From positions 186,001-250,000 of the forward strand of contig JASJOS010000017.1 of the NCBI GenBank assembly GCA_030068525.1: a DNA stretch of 64,000 bases. Reading direction: 5' to 3'. Position 1 is the first letter of the stretch; each line of letters starts with the position of its first letter. Both the position numbers and the translations under genes were made by a program. This DNA comes from Xanthocytophaga flava. GTDB lineage: Bacteria > Bacteroidota > Bacteroidia > Cytophagales > 172606-1. Positions 36,717 to 44,449 of the stretch are shown piece by piece. The notes under the pieces are model-generated. The model saw only the letters and a program-made list of their open reading frames with translations. It was not told where the DNA came from and did not search any database.

Positions 36717-37349
36717 TCAGGAGTCGGCTGCCTTTTGCATCTCCTGCAACGACATTGGCTTGTTGTAAAATAACTGGTCTACTTCCATCACTTTGGAGTC
36801 TGCTATACTCCCTACATCCAGCACATCAAAACCTATTTCATGTAATAGATCTGTAACCTCCTTCTTGGCCGTTTCGCGATTACCGGCAATAGGTAATGCA
36901 TAGCGGCTACCTTCCGGACGAAAAGCATAATCGCGTAAATTCACAAAGTAGATTGTATTCAGCGCCTTAACCACAGAGGCCATAGGGAAGGAATCTACGG
37001 TAAGCTGAGTTTCCCGAAGATCCGGATTTTGCCGGACCCGTTCGGCAATTTCACCATCCCGTTGTGGATAGGGGTTGCAGGTATCTATCAATGTCTTGCC
37101 ATGTACAAACGTACCCACCTGTTCGGCTACTTCAGGAATTTTCCCGTAGGGAATGGATAACACCACGAGACTACCAAAATCTGCTGCTTGTGCAATAGTG
37201 CCTGCCTGTGCGTTAGATCCTGCTTGTCTGACAAGGTCCGCCAGCTGTTCAGGATGGCGGGAACTAAACATAACCTGATGTCCCGCTTTGGCGAGATGAA
37301 GTCCAAAATTGCCTCCTATATGGCCTGATCCAATAATTCCGATATTCAT
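36717..37349 (-). CDS. NADPH-dependent reductase of the F420-oxidoreductase (NpdG-like) family
   Basis: The 210-residue protein starts MNIGIIGSGHIGGNFGLHLA with the Rossmann GSGHIGG at residues 7-13, followed by the NADP-preferring FSSRHPEQL. SLVVLSIPYGKIPEVAEQV, KTLIDTCNPYPQRDGE and VKALNTIYFVNLRDY match the NADP oxidoreductase coenzyme-F420-dependent family, many of which use NADPH without F420. There is no linked F420 biosynthesis gene. Its substrate is unknown. Confidence 0.8.
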   Translation of the reverse strand: MNIGIIGSGHIGGNFGLHLAKAGHQVMFSSRHPEQLADLVRQAGSNAQAGTIAQAADFGSLVVLSIPYGKIPEVAEQVGTFVHGKTLIDTCNPYPQRDGEIAERVRQNPDLRETQLTVDSFPMASVVKALNTIYFVNLRDYAFRPEGSRYALPIAGNRETAKKEVTDLLHEIGFDVLDVGSIADSKVMEVDQLFYNKPMSLQEMQKAADS

Positions 37350-37565
37350 TATGCTGGTTGTATTTACGTTGAAAAAATGGTTTGGTGATTGTAATATACT
37401 GTAAATCAGTGGTTAATAAAAGGGTTGTGTGAGGTTGTTTTCCAAACACATGGCAGGAATGACATGTGATAAAAACTCTCTATCGGCTTTTAACACAGCT
37501 AATCGGGAAAGAATACTTTACAACAATATACTTTTCACTGCAACCTATTTCAACACATAGAAATC

Positions 37566-38426
37566 TCACAGCCACTGTTTGGGTATTAATCGGAATCTAT
37601 CTTGATACTTCTCAACATAGTACAGGCATGGAAATTCAAAATGAGGCCCTGCAAGCAATAAACGTTTGTTGGCTGCATCCTGTAAGATGTGTATTCTTGT
37701 CTGAACTGCCAGTTTATAATCAACATCCGTAGAAAAGCCAACCTGTGGCAATTCTGTCTGGATGGCTGGCAGATTCAATACATCGGCACAAAATAATAGT
37801 TCTTCTCCTTCTGAATGTAATAGAAAGCCTGTTTGACCAGGTGTATGGCCTGGTAATGGAACAGGTGTTATTCCTTTGACGATTTCATTGTCTTTTGCAT
37901 TCAGTTTCTCATACGATTTCAGCGCTGCTCTGATATCAGCCGTATTTTGACGATCCTGCTCATTTAAATTTTCATTGTCAAGCCAATATGCCAGTTCGGT
38001 ATCCGATATCCATACACTGGCGTTTGGAAAGTTTTTGTTACCTTGGGCATTCACAAGCCCATAAAAGTGATCGCCATGCAGATGGGTAAGGAGAATGATC
38101 CCGATATTGTCTGGTTGAATACCTATGAAAGCTAATGCATCCAGTAATCTCCCATTTACAGATGGTGCAAATTTATCTCCCATTCCTGTATCAATTAGTA
38201 TTGGGGGATGGTCTTCTGATTGGATAAGGAATACATTGGTGGTTAGTACAGGTGGTTGTGGACGGAATGCATCGTGAAGTAATGTGCCAACACCCCCTTC
38301 TGGCAGATTTGTGAAAAAATCATCACTGGCAGGGAAGAAGCTATCATTAATAACAGTGACTAGTTTCTTTCCAATTTGCCATTGTAATATGGCTGGGATA
38401 GGATTACTTTTTATCATTTGTTTCAT
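37566..38426 (-). CDS. Metallo-beta-lactamase-fold hydrolase
   Basis: The protein of about 286 residues has the MBL-fold motif THLHGDHFYGL (HxHxDH) and downstream elements (PNASVWISDTELAYW, VPLPGHTPGQTGFLLHSEGE, FCADVLNLPAIQ, LLAGPHFEFP), giving the expected metal ligands of the quorum-quenching-lactonase/SoxH-like branch. The frame runs up to 38507, but the extra 27 residues are not family-like and ATG 38426 is the better start. It is divergent from an HxlR regulator 90 bp away, which probably controls it. Confidence 0.85.
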   Translation of the reverse strand: MKQMIKSNPIPAILQWQIGKKLVTVINDSFFPASDDFFTNLPEGGVGTLLHDAFRPQPPVLTTNVFLIQSEDHPPILIDTGMGDKFAPSVNGRLLDALAFIGIQPDNIGIILLTHLHGDHFYGLVNAQGNKNFPNASVWISDTELAYWLDNENLNEQDRQNTADIRAALKSYEKLNAKDNEIVKGITPVPLPGHTPGQTGFLLHSEGEELLFCADVLNLPAIQTELPQVGFSTDVDYKLAVQTRIHILQDAANKRLLLAGPHFEFPCLYYVEKYQDRFRLIPKQWL

Positions 38427-38516
38427 AATTTTGGATAGAATGGAACAAACGTAACTAACTGTTGTTTTATAAAAAATAAGGTACTTTTTAGTGGGATAGG
38501 CACCCAAAAGTAAAAA

Positions 38517-38909
38517 ATGGAAAATCAGGAAATCACCACAGAAAAAGAAATTTCATTATTTTCTCAAATTATGAAATTAACTGATCACACAATGATCATG
38601 GACGAAAATTGTATCCTGCATCAGTCGGTGATGCTGCTGGCCGACAAGTGGACTTTGCTGGTGCTGCTGTCATTGATACAGGGTTCCAAACGTACCAGTG
38701 ATCTGTTGCGGCAAATTGGTGGTATATCACCCAAAATGCTTACCCAAACCTTGAAGAAACTGGAAACAGCTGGAATCGTTGAACGCAGAGTCTATCCCGT
38801 GATCCCACCTAAAGTAGAATATAGCCTTACTGAAACCGGAAAAGGATTGGAAGAAGTACTTTCCACATTATACAAATGGTCTGTACGAAGAGTATTGGCG
38901 AATAGTTAA
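38517..38909 (+). CDS. HxlR-family transcriptional regulator
   Basis: This 130-residue winged-helix regulator has the HxlR core: ILHQSVMLLADKWTLLVLLS, GSKRTSDLLRQIGGISPKML and QTLKKLETAGIVERRVYPVI with PPKVEYSLTETGKGL. Family members often sense reactive electrophiles or oxidants through a cysteine; here C37, just before the helix (ENCILHQSV), is in the usual place. It is divergent from the MBL-fold hydrolase gene, a common regulator-target layout. Confidence 0.88.
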   Translation: MENQEITTEKEISLFSQIMKLTDHTMIMDENCILHQSVMLLADKWTLLVLLSLIQGSKRTSDLLRQIGGISPKMLTQTLKKLETAGIVERRVYPVIPPKVEYSLTETGKGLEEVLSTLYKWSVRRVLANS

Positions 38910-38916
38910 AACTTAA

Positions 38917-38965
38917 AGAAGTCCCTGATTGGTGAATTTCAACTATTTACCAATCAGAGACTTCT
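38917..38965. terminator. Two-way terminator hairpin
   Basis: AGAAGTCCCTGATTGGT (38917-38933) pairs with ACCAATCAGAGACTTCT (38949-38965) over 17 bp with one mismatch. It lies between the convergent HxlR and GH43 genes and can end both transcripts. Confidence 0.75.
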
Positions 38966-39003
38966 CTTGTATAGGATTATCTGTGTAAAACGGACTGTTT
39001 TCC

Positions 39004-40581
39004 TTACGGGTATACCACAGAAACAGAGCGGAATAAACCACTTTGGTTTTCTGTTCCACTTACCTGTAATCCAATACGAGGTGCACGATCCCAGCGTGGC
39101 AGTGAGTTAGCTTCTACTGCCTGGGCATTGAGAGTTTCCATTCTGGCCTCAGCACGACCCCAGCGAAACTGATACAGATGTCCTTTCGTGCTTTGTACCT
39201 GTAATCGGATAGAGCCTTTACCTTTTGGCAGTACACGGCTCTGAAGTATCTCTTTTTTGCCCTCTTTTACCTGCCAGAGTTGCAGCGAATCTTTGGTTAT
39301 TCCGAAGTTCAGCGTATTCTCAGCATCTCCATACAGGCAGATACTTTGGGTGCTGGTAGCCTGTGGAAGAATTTCGGTAGTAAAGGTATAATTTCCCTTT
39401 TTGAGTACTAGTCCCAGAAAGCTGCCGGTCTGTGTTCCATTGGATGGACTTGTGAGTTCCAGATAGCCATTGCGAACAGCATATGCAGGTTTAGGCTGAC
39501 TTACATCCCATACCCAGTTGATAGAGCTAAGTTTGTCTTTTGAAAAATCTGCTGATACACTGAGTTGTTGCTGTTGTGTTTTTCCAGTTGCTGCGGCTCC
39601 CTCTACAGGTGTGGTAGTACCATACCGGAACGCAGGCCAGCCTGTTTTTTTATCCCAGATGAGTTCGCTGAGTACTCCCTGCCGTCCAATAAAGGTAAAG
39701 TCGGTTACAGAATAGGCATGATGCAGGTAAAAGTATCGGTTATCAGGTGTCGTTACCACCGTACCATGTCCGGGGCATTTCCAGTCGTTACTGCTCTTTA
39801 AAACCGGATTGTCTGCATACCGTTCCCAGGGGCCTTTCAGTGACTTGGCCCGTGCCAGCCCTACCATGTAATTACAATCCGGACCACAGCATATGTTGCC
39901 CGAATAAGTCATATAAAAATAGTCGCCATGTTTGAACAATGCCTGTCCTTCCATACCTCCTGCCTCCCAGGAATTAGGATCGGCCTGGAGCAACATAAAT
40001 ACCTCCCCCTGCACTTTGAGTCCATCAGGAGTCAGTTCACGCCCCAGTAGCTGAATCAGTTTTCCCTGATCCAGTCCATAAGCCTTCCAGGTAATATACA
40101 GCTTTCCGGCATCTTCAATAATAAAGGCATCAATGGCCTCATTGGTCCATTCAATGATACAGCCATGATCTGTGAATCCTTTTCGGATGTCTGTAGTGGT
40201 TGCCACACCAATGTATGAATGTTGATCTGATTTGCGGCGGGCGGTATAGTAGACATAGAAAGTGCCGTTTCGGTAATACAGTTCCGGAGCCCAGAAGCTC
40301 CCCATAGTCCAGGAAGGCATTTCTGAAAAGACAGGTCCCAGATACTGCCAGTTTACAAGGTCTTTGGAGGTATAGATAGGGTAGGCAGGACCCCATTCAG
40401 AAGAGGTTCCGGCTGCATAGTAGGTATCGCCTACCCGAATTACGGATGGGTCAGCAAAGTCTCCTGCTATGACAGGATTGCGATAGGTTACCTCTTTTTT
40501 GACTTGGGCAACAGCTATCAGACACGAAAGTCCTGCAAATAGGCTGGTAAAAATTACAGTGAAAACTCTTGATAGGATCAT
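39004..40581 (-). CDS. Glycoside hydrolase family 43 (arabinosidase/xylosidase type)
   Basis: The exported enzyme of about 525 residues has a signal peptide (FTVIFTSLFAGLSCLIAVAQ) and a five-bladed GH43 domain. The catalytic base is D44 in FADPSVIRVGDTYYAAG, the pKa-modulating Asp is D151 in NEAIDAFIIED and the acid is E211 in GGMEGQALFKHGDYFYMTYS. GSFWAPELYY is also typical. A C-terminal beta-sandwich of about 170 residues (from about 350; GSFLGLVLKKGNYTFTTEI, LPRWDRAPRIGLQVSG) matches the xylosidase C-terminal type. It should cut arabinan- or xylan-type side chains. The start is ATG 40581 rather than the TTG at 40587. No T9SS tail is seen. Confidence 0.88.
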   Translation of the reverse strand: MILSRVFTVIFTSLFAGLSCLIAVAQVKKEVTYRNPVIAGDFADPSVIRVGDTYYAAGTSSEWGPAYPIYTSKDLVNWQYLGPVFSEMPSWTMGSFWAPELYYRNGTFYVYYTARRKSDQHSYIGVATTTDIRKGFTDHGCIIEWTNEAIDAFIIEDAGKLYITWKAYGLDQGKLIQLLGRELTPDGLKVQGEVFMLLQADPNSWEAGGMEGQALFKHGDYFYMTYSGNICCGPDCNYMVGLARAKSLKGPWERYADNPVLKSSNDWKCPGHGTVVTTPDNRYFYLHHAYSVTDFTFIGRQGVLSELIWDKKTGWPAFRYGTTTPVEGAAATGKTQQQQLSVSADFSKDKLSSINWVWDVSQPKPAYAVRNGYLELTSPSNGTQTGSFLGLVLKKGNYTFTTEILPQATSTQSICLYGDAENTLNFGITKDSLQLWQVKEGKKEILQSRVLPKGKGSIRLQVQSTKGHLYQFRWGRAEARMETLNAQAVEANSLPRWDRAPRIGLQVSGTENQSGLFRSVSVVYP

Positions 40582-40848
40582 TATCAATTAGGTTGGGGTA
40601 TAAGAAAGGTACTTGTTACTGAATCTTATGCTTTGTAATTCGTATTAGCAACTATGATGTGAATTAATTGCGATATTACTAAATTACCTGTACAACCTGC
40701 TACTTTAAAGTGAATAGAATTAGAGTATTACGTTAATTTAGCAGGAAATTTTTGACCTACTTAATAGAGAGCTTGAAGGAGTTGAGTTTGATGCTGCAGT
40801 TGGAGAGATTATTAGTTGCTTTAGGTTTGATTTTATTAATTTTGTAGG

Positions 40849-41733
40849 ATGAATCTACCCCCTCATTGTGAAGCTTCTGCCTTTTATACGCCTGATTCGA
40901 AAGTAAAAGGGTTTAAAGTCCTTGAGATTACAGGACCGGCTTATCCTGCACTGTCTTATAATAGACGTGACTTTTATAAGATAGTGTTGGGAACTGGCAA
41001 TATGCATATCTATTATGGTGATCAAACCTTTGATATAACAGGTACTTTCCTGTTTTTTGCCAATCCCTACATACCTTATTCCTCTGAACATCGGTCTCCC
41101 GAACAAAAAGGATTTGCCTGCCTGTTTACCAAAGATTTTATTGGAAGCAGAGATCGGACAGAACGTTTGCTGAACTCTCCGCTATTCCGTTTTGATGGAA
41201 CTCCTGTCATTCCGGTAAGTAGCGAACAAGCAGCGTTTATTGAAGTGCTGTATCGGCAAATGCTGTCTGTATATAGCGGTGACTATGATGAGAAGGATGA
41301 AATGCTCAGAAGTTGTATAGACCTAATCATGCACGAAGCCCTGAGGATTCTGCCTCAAAACGGAGCAAAGCAAAGGAATGCAGCTTCACGGATTACCTAT
41401 CTGTTTATGGACTTACTGGAAAAGCAGTTTCCTATTGAAGTTGCTACTGATCCCCTTAAATTACGGACTGCCCAGGATTTTGCTGATCAGTTGGCTGTAC
41501 ATGTCAACTATCTGAATCGTTCTGTAAAGGAAGTGACAGGCAAACCCATTTCTGTGCACATTGCCGAACGGATTACTGCCGAAGCCAAAGCCCTGTTGCA
41601 ACATACCAACTGGAGTATAGGGGATATAGGCTATAGTCTGGGTTTTGACTACCCCAGCTACTTTAACAACTACTTCAAACGGGTGACTGGTGCTAGCCCT
41701 AACTCCTTTCGGAAGAGCATAGGGAAAGTATGA
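40849..41733 (+). CDS. AraC-family transcriptional regulator
   Basis: The 294-residue regulator has an N-terminal cupin-like part (NRRDFYKIVLGTGNMHIYYG, FLFFANPYIPYSSEH) and a C-terminal AraC domain (FADQLAVHVNYLNRSVKEVT, IGDIGYSLGFDYPSYFNNYF, SPNSFRKSIG). It probably controls the alpha/beta hydrolase gene 130 bp downstream. A -7-like TAATTTTG with a TTG 18 bp upstream is at 40837-40844, but it is so close to the ATG that the start or the promoter is uncertain. Confidence 0.88.
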   Translation: MNLPPHCEASAFYTPDSKVKGFKVLEITGPAYPALSYNRRDFYKIVLGTGNMHIYYGDQTFDITGTFLFFANPYIPYSSEHRSPEQKGFACLFTKDFIGSRDRTERLLNSPLFRFDGTPVIPVSSEQAAFIEVLYRQMLSVYSGDYDEKDEMLRSCIDLIMHEALRILPQNGAKQRNAASRITYLFMDLLEKQFPIEVATDPLKLRTAQDFADQLAVHVNYLNRSVKEVTGKPISVHIAERITAEAKALLQHTNWSIGDIGYSLGFDYPSYFNNYFKRVTGASPNSFRKSIGKV

Positions 41734-41863
41734 AAATCATAACTTTTCGTTCGAATCTCTTAAAAAGTACTGACCAATTACCCAGAGCTTTGTACATATA
41801 AATGCAAGGAAGAAATCAGTCATCAGAACTGATTTTGCAATACACTTTTATGATACAAAACGT

Positions 41864-42868
41864 ATGGAACAAACAGCATTAAACAGTTTGGAGACATCCA
41901 CTTTACGTAAATCAGAAGATGGACGTAGTACATCAACACCTGTCATCTCAGTAAGTCCGGTTGTATTGTCAGCACCAGGTCGGAGAGTGGCTTTGGAGGT
42001 ACGGGTTTCTGCCCCTGTAACCGGAAGCCAGTTACCAATCATTGTCTTTGCACATGGTTTTGGTTCATCAATGGATGGTTATGCACCTCTTGCCAGTTTC
42101 TGGGCAGCGAATGGCTTTGTCGTAATTCAGCCTACCTTTCTCGATTCCAAAACACTGAGTCCCAATCCGTCCGCAAAACACAGTGAAGCTCTTGCTACCT
42201 ATCTGGCCGATCCGGCTTCGGCTTCTATCTGGCGGGTTCGTGTTGAGGATATGAAGCATATTCTCGACCAGTTGGATGTAATTGAAACTGCTGTTCCCGG
42301 ACTTACAGGACGCCTCGACCGAGACCGTATTGCTGCGGTTGGCCATTCGTTTGGTGCGCATACAGTCAGTATGTTATTGGGTTCACGGGTTATCGGTGCG
42401 GATGGCAGCCTGGACGGAGATATGTCCGATCCTCGTATCAAGGTGGGGGTGCTGCTTTGTGCAAGTGGTAGAGGAGGGGAGGACCTGAGTCCATTTGCTG
42501 CCGAACATCTGTCGTATCTGAATCAGAATTACGCTGGACTCACCACATCGACACTTGTCGTAGCGGGTGATCAGGATTACTCCCAGTTGACCGTTCGCGG
42601 GCCAGAGTGGTTTACCGATGCCTATACGCTGAGTCCGGGAGCTAATTGGTTGGTTACATTGTTTGGAGCTGAACATATGCTCGGGGGAATTTCCGGCTAT
42701 CAGGTTACAGAAACCACCGATGAAAATCCTGATCGGGTGGCTGCCGTACAGCAACTTACCTGGGCCTATCTGCGTAGTGCGCTCTATTCGGAAGATCCAG
42801 CCTGGACAGTAGCGTGTGAGGCGTTACAAAACAATTCAAATCCGCAAGGACGGGTGGATGGAAAGTAG
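41864..42868 (+). CDS. Alpha/beta hydrolase (chlorophyllase/PAF-acetylhydrolase-like)
   Basis: The 334-residue protein has an alpha/beta-hydrolase fold: oxyanion-side LPIIVFAHGFGSSMDGYAPL, the nucleophile elbow GHSFGAHTV (GxSxG), an acid candidate in VVAGDQDYSQLTV, and a histidine in LFGAEHMLGGISG. The sequence style resembles dienelactone- or chlorophyllase-type esterases. It has no signal peptide. It follows an AraC gene and precedes a repeat-rich gap. Natural substrate is unknown. Confidence 0.85.
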   Translation: MEQTALNSLETSTLRKSEDGRSTSTPVISVSPVVLSAPGRRVALEVRVSAPVTGSQLPIIVFAHGFGSSMDGYAPLASFWAANGFVVIQPTFLDSKTLSPNPSAKHSEALATYLADPASASIWRVRVEDMKHILDQLDVIETAVPGLTGRLDRDRIAAVGHSFGAHTVSMLLGSRVIGADGSLDGDMSDPRIKVGVLLCASGRGGEDLSPFAAEHLSYLNQNYAGLTTSTLVVAGDQDYSQLTVRGPEWFTDAYTLSPGANWLVTLFGAEHMLGGISGYQVTETTDENPDRVAAVQQLTWAYLRSALYSEDPAWTVACEALQNNSNPQGRVDGK

Positions 42869-42939
42869 GCAGCCTTTGCATCTGTAGTTTTACTTTATTT
42901 TCAGAGAAGTACAAGACACGATAATGACTACTGGTTCCC

Positions 42940-43740
42940 ATTCGAATGATATGGATTATTCTGAACCCTGTGACAATCCGATAATGTAGAGGTGCCTCTT
43001 GCGGGTACCCGTGTTTCCCTGAACGAATATCTGGCATAATTCGAAGGGGTTTTTCATAAACCCAATCATTCGCGTTGGCAAACTGGGCAGGGGCAAGCCC
43101 TTATCGTGTCCCATATCTTTTCTAGAAATAAAGAAAATTTCTGGCGCAAGCGTCCGCTTGTGCCCATTTTGAGAGCAGCGTCCGCTGCGTTGGTGGGTAA
43201 AACCCTGTTTGGGTACTATCACACGCCTGAACATGGCTCAATTTGTCCCAACGCAACGGACGTTGCTGTCAAGATAGGTCCGAACGGACGTTCGAACCAG
43301 CGTCTTTCTTTTTAAAACCTTCATTTCCACAAAAGTTATGGGGCACGATAAGGGGCAAGCCCTGCCCCTACAGATGTCGGATTATTACAAACGCGGTTTG
43401 TGGAGATGCTGGCGTTATCGCCTTGATTGCCATCCGAATGACTGGGAATATGCCGAACCAATGTAGGGGCGCACCCGTGTGTGCGCCCATGTTTCGTGCA
43501 GCGAATGATTGGATTGGTGAATCACCATTGTGAACTGTAGGGGTGATTGGCAGATCGCCCTGGTTCCATTCGCGAATGGCCGGGTTTATCAGACGACTCT
43601 TTCGGATGTATCCCATACCGTGTCTGCACGAACCAGGGCGATCTGCCAATCGCCCCTACAATATCGGATTTTCACAAACAGGGTTTGCGGGAAACCGGGC
43701 GCATACATAGGTCTTATCATGTCCCACAACTTTTCTGGAA
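42940..43740. repeat. Repeat-dense non-coding island
   Basis: No gene is supported in this stretch. It has a 31-bp inverted repeat with one mismatch (43536-43566 and 43630-43660; TGTAGGGGTGATTGGCAGAT...). It also has the GTAGGGGCGCACCCGTGTGT phrase near 43466, and GGGGCAAGCCC phrases at about 43091 and 43351 in direct and inverted context with a GTGTCCCATA/ATGGGGCACGATAA pair. Several CGTCCG/CGGACG hairpins occur (GGCGCAAGCG-TC-CGCTTGTGCC near 43143; AGCAGCGTCCGCTGCG near 43173). Such GTAGGGGCG phrases are common intergenic repeats in many bacteria. Confidence 0.8.
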
Positions 43741-43774
43741 AAGTGGTTTGTAACTAAAGAAAAACACTCTCCCT

Positions 43775-43885
43775 GTCTTCCTGGAAGGATCTCTTGACAA
43801 ATAGAGCCGCGTTTGGGGTATGAGAAAAGAATTATTTCCAAATCCATAGGCCGCCGGTCTTGCCACGAGTTCCTTTCAGGAGGAC
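43775..43885. repeat. Module 1 element, copy D
   Basis: Left arm 43775-43800 and right arm 43860-43885 are inverted copies with a few mismatches, around the same inner blocks (GACAAATAGAGCC, AGGCCGCCGGTCTTG). It lies 36 kb from the polysaccharide cluster, so the element is dispersed in the chromosome. No module 2 follows. Confidence 0.85.
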
Positions 43886-43922
43886 AAAAAAGGGGAGAGA
43901 ATGAAGTGATTGTCGTAAATGT

Positions 43923-44260
43923 TGACCGGAGTTCTGGTCACACAGAAGAAATATCCGAAGTATGGTCAATATAGGTGACTGACCGGAAGTATGGTCAAAA
44001 TGGAAATCGATGGTCAAGTGACTGGAAAATTGTTCAGCAAGGCAAGTGAACAGAAATCGAATCACTTTGTAAAATGACTGGAACTCTGTTCGCTTTCGGT
44101 TTTGACCATACTTCCGGTCACTTTTTGTTTTGACTGGAATACCAGTCACGTTGAAGAAATATTCGATCTCTGTTCACTTTCCAAAATGACTGGAAGTATG
44201 TTCACCTTCAGCTTTGACTGGAGTTCCAGTCGCGGATAACAGTGACTGGAACTCCGGTCA
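43923..44260. repeat. Array of 12 palindromic 18-bp units at 28-bp spacing
   Basis: Units of 18 bp with consensus TGACYGGAANTNYGGTCA start at 43923, 43951, 43980, 44019, 44047, 44075, 44103, 44131, 44159, 44187, 44215 and 44243. From 44019 on, nine units are spaced at exactly 28 bp; the first three are 28 and 29 bp apart, and one 39-bp step interrupts them. Units vary (TGACCGGAAGTATGGTCA, its exact reverse complement at 44103, TGACTGGAATACCAGTCA) but stay largely palindromic; 10-bp spacers are mostly CTTTnnnnnn. The array ends 53 bp before the rpsA -33 box. It is not coding because 28 is not a multiple of 3. Confidence 0.9.
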
Positions 44261-44312
44261 CTTTGTTTACAATAAAATATCTTCAAAGAATACGAATGCC
44301 AGATCGGAAAAT

Positions 44313-44343
44313 TTTGATTCTCTGATATTTTTTTCTACTTTTG
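44313..44343 (+). promoter_or_regulatory. rpsA promoter (-33 TTTG, -7 TACTTTTG)
   Basis: TTTG at 44313-44316 and TACTTTTG at 44336-44343 are 19 bp apart, a full match to the Bacteroidota housekeeping consensus TTTG-N19-TAnnTTTG. The implied transcript start leaves a leader of about 100 nt before the ATG at 44450. Confidence 0.8.
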
Positions 44344-44449
44344 CAGCCCGTTTTCCCTTTTTACAAAAAGACAAGACGTCTAGTATTCACTAAATTTCAG
44401 CTTGCCCGACCTACAGGCTGATGTATATTTGGGTCATACACACAACATT

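Noticed and set aside
43106..43757. Several frames of 60-105 codons on both strands
   Set aside because: They overlap inverted repeats and each other, have no family-like sequence and no start context.
43923..44260. CRISPR array
   Set aside because: The period of 28 bp is made of 18-bp degenerate palindromes and 10-bp spacers. Repeats are not identical, spacers are far too short and no cas genes are present.
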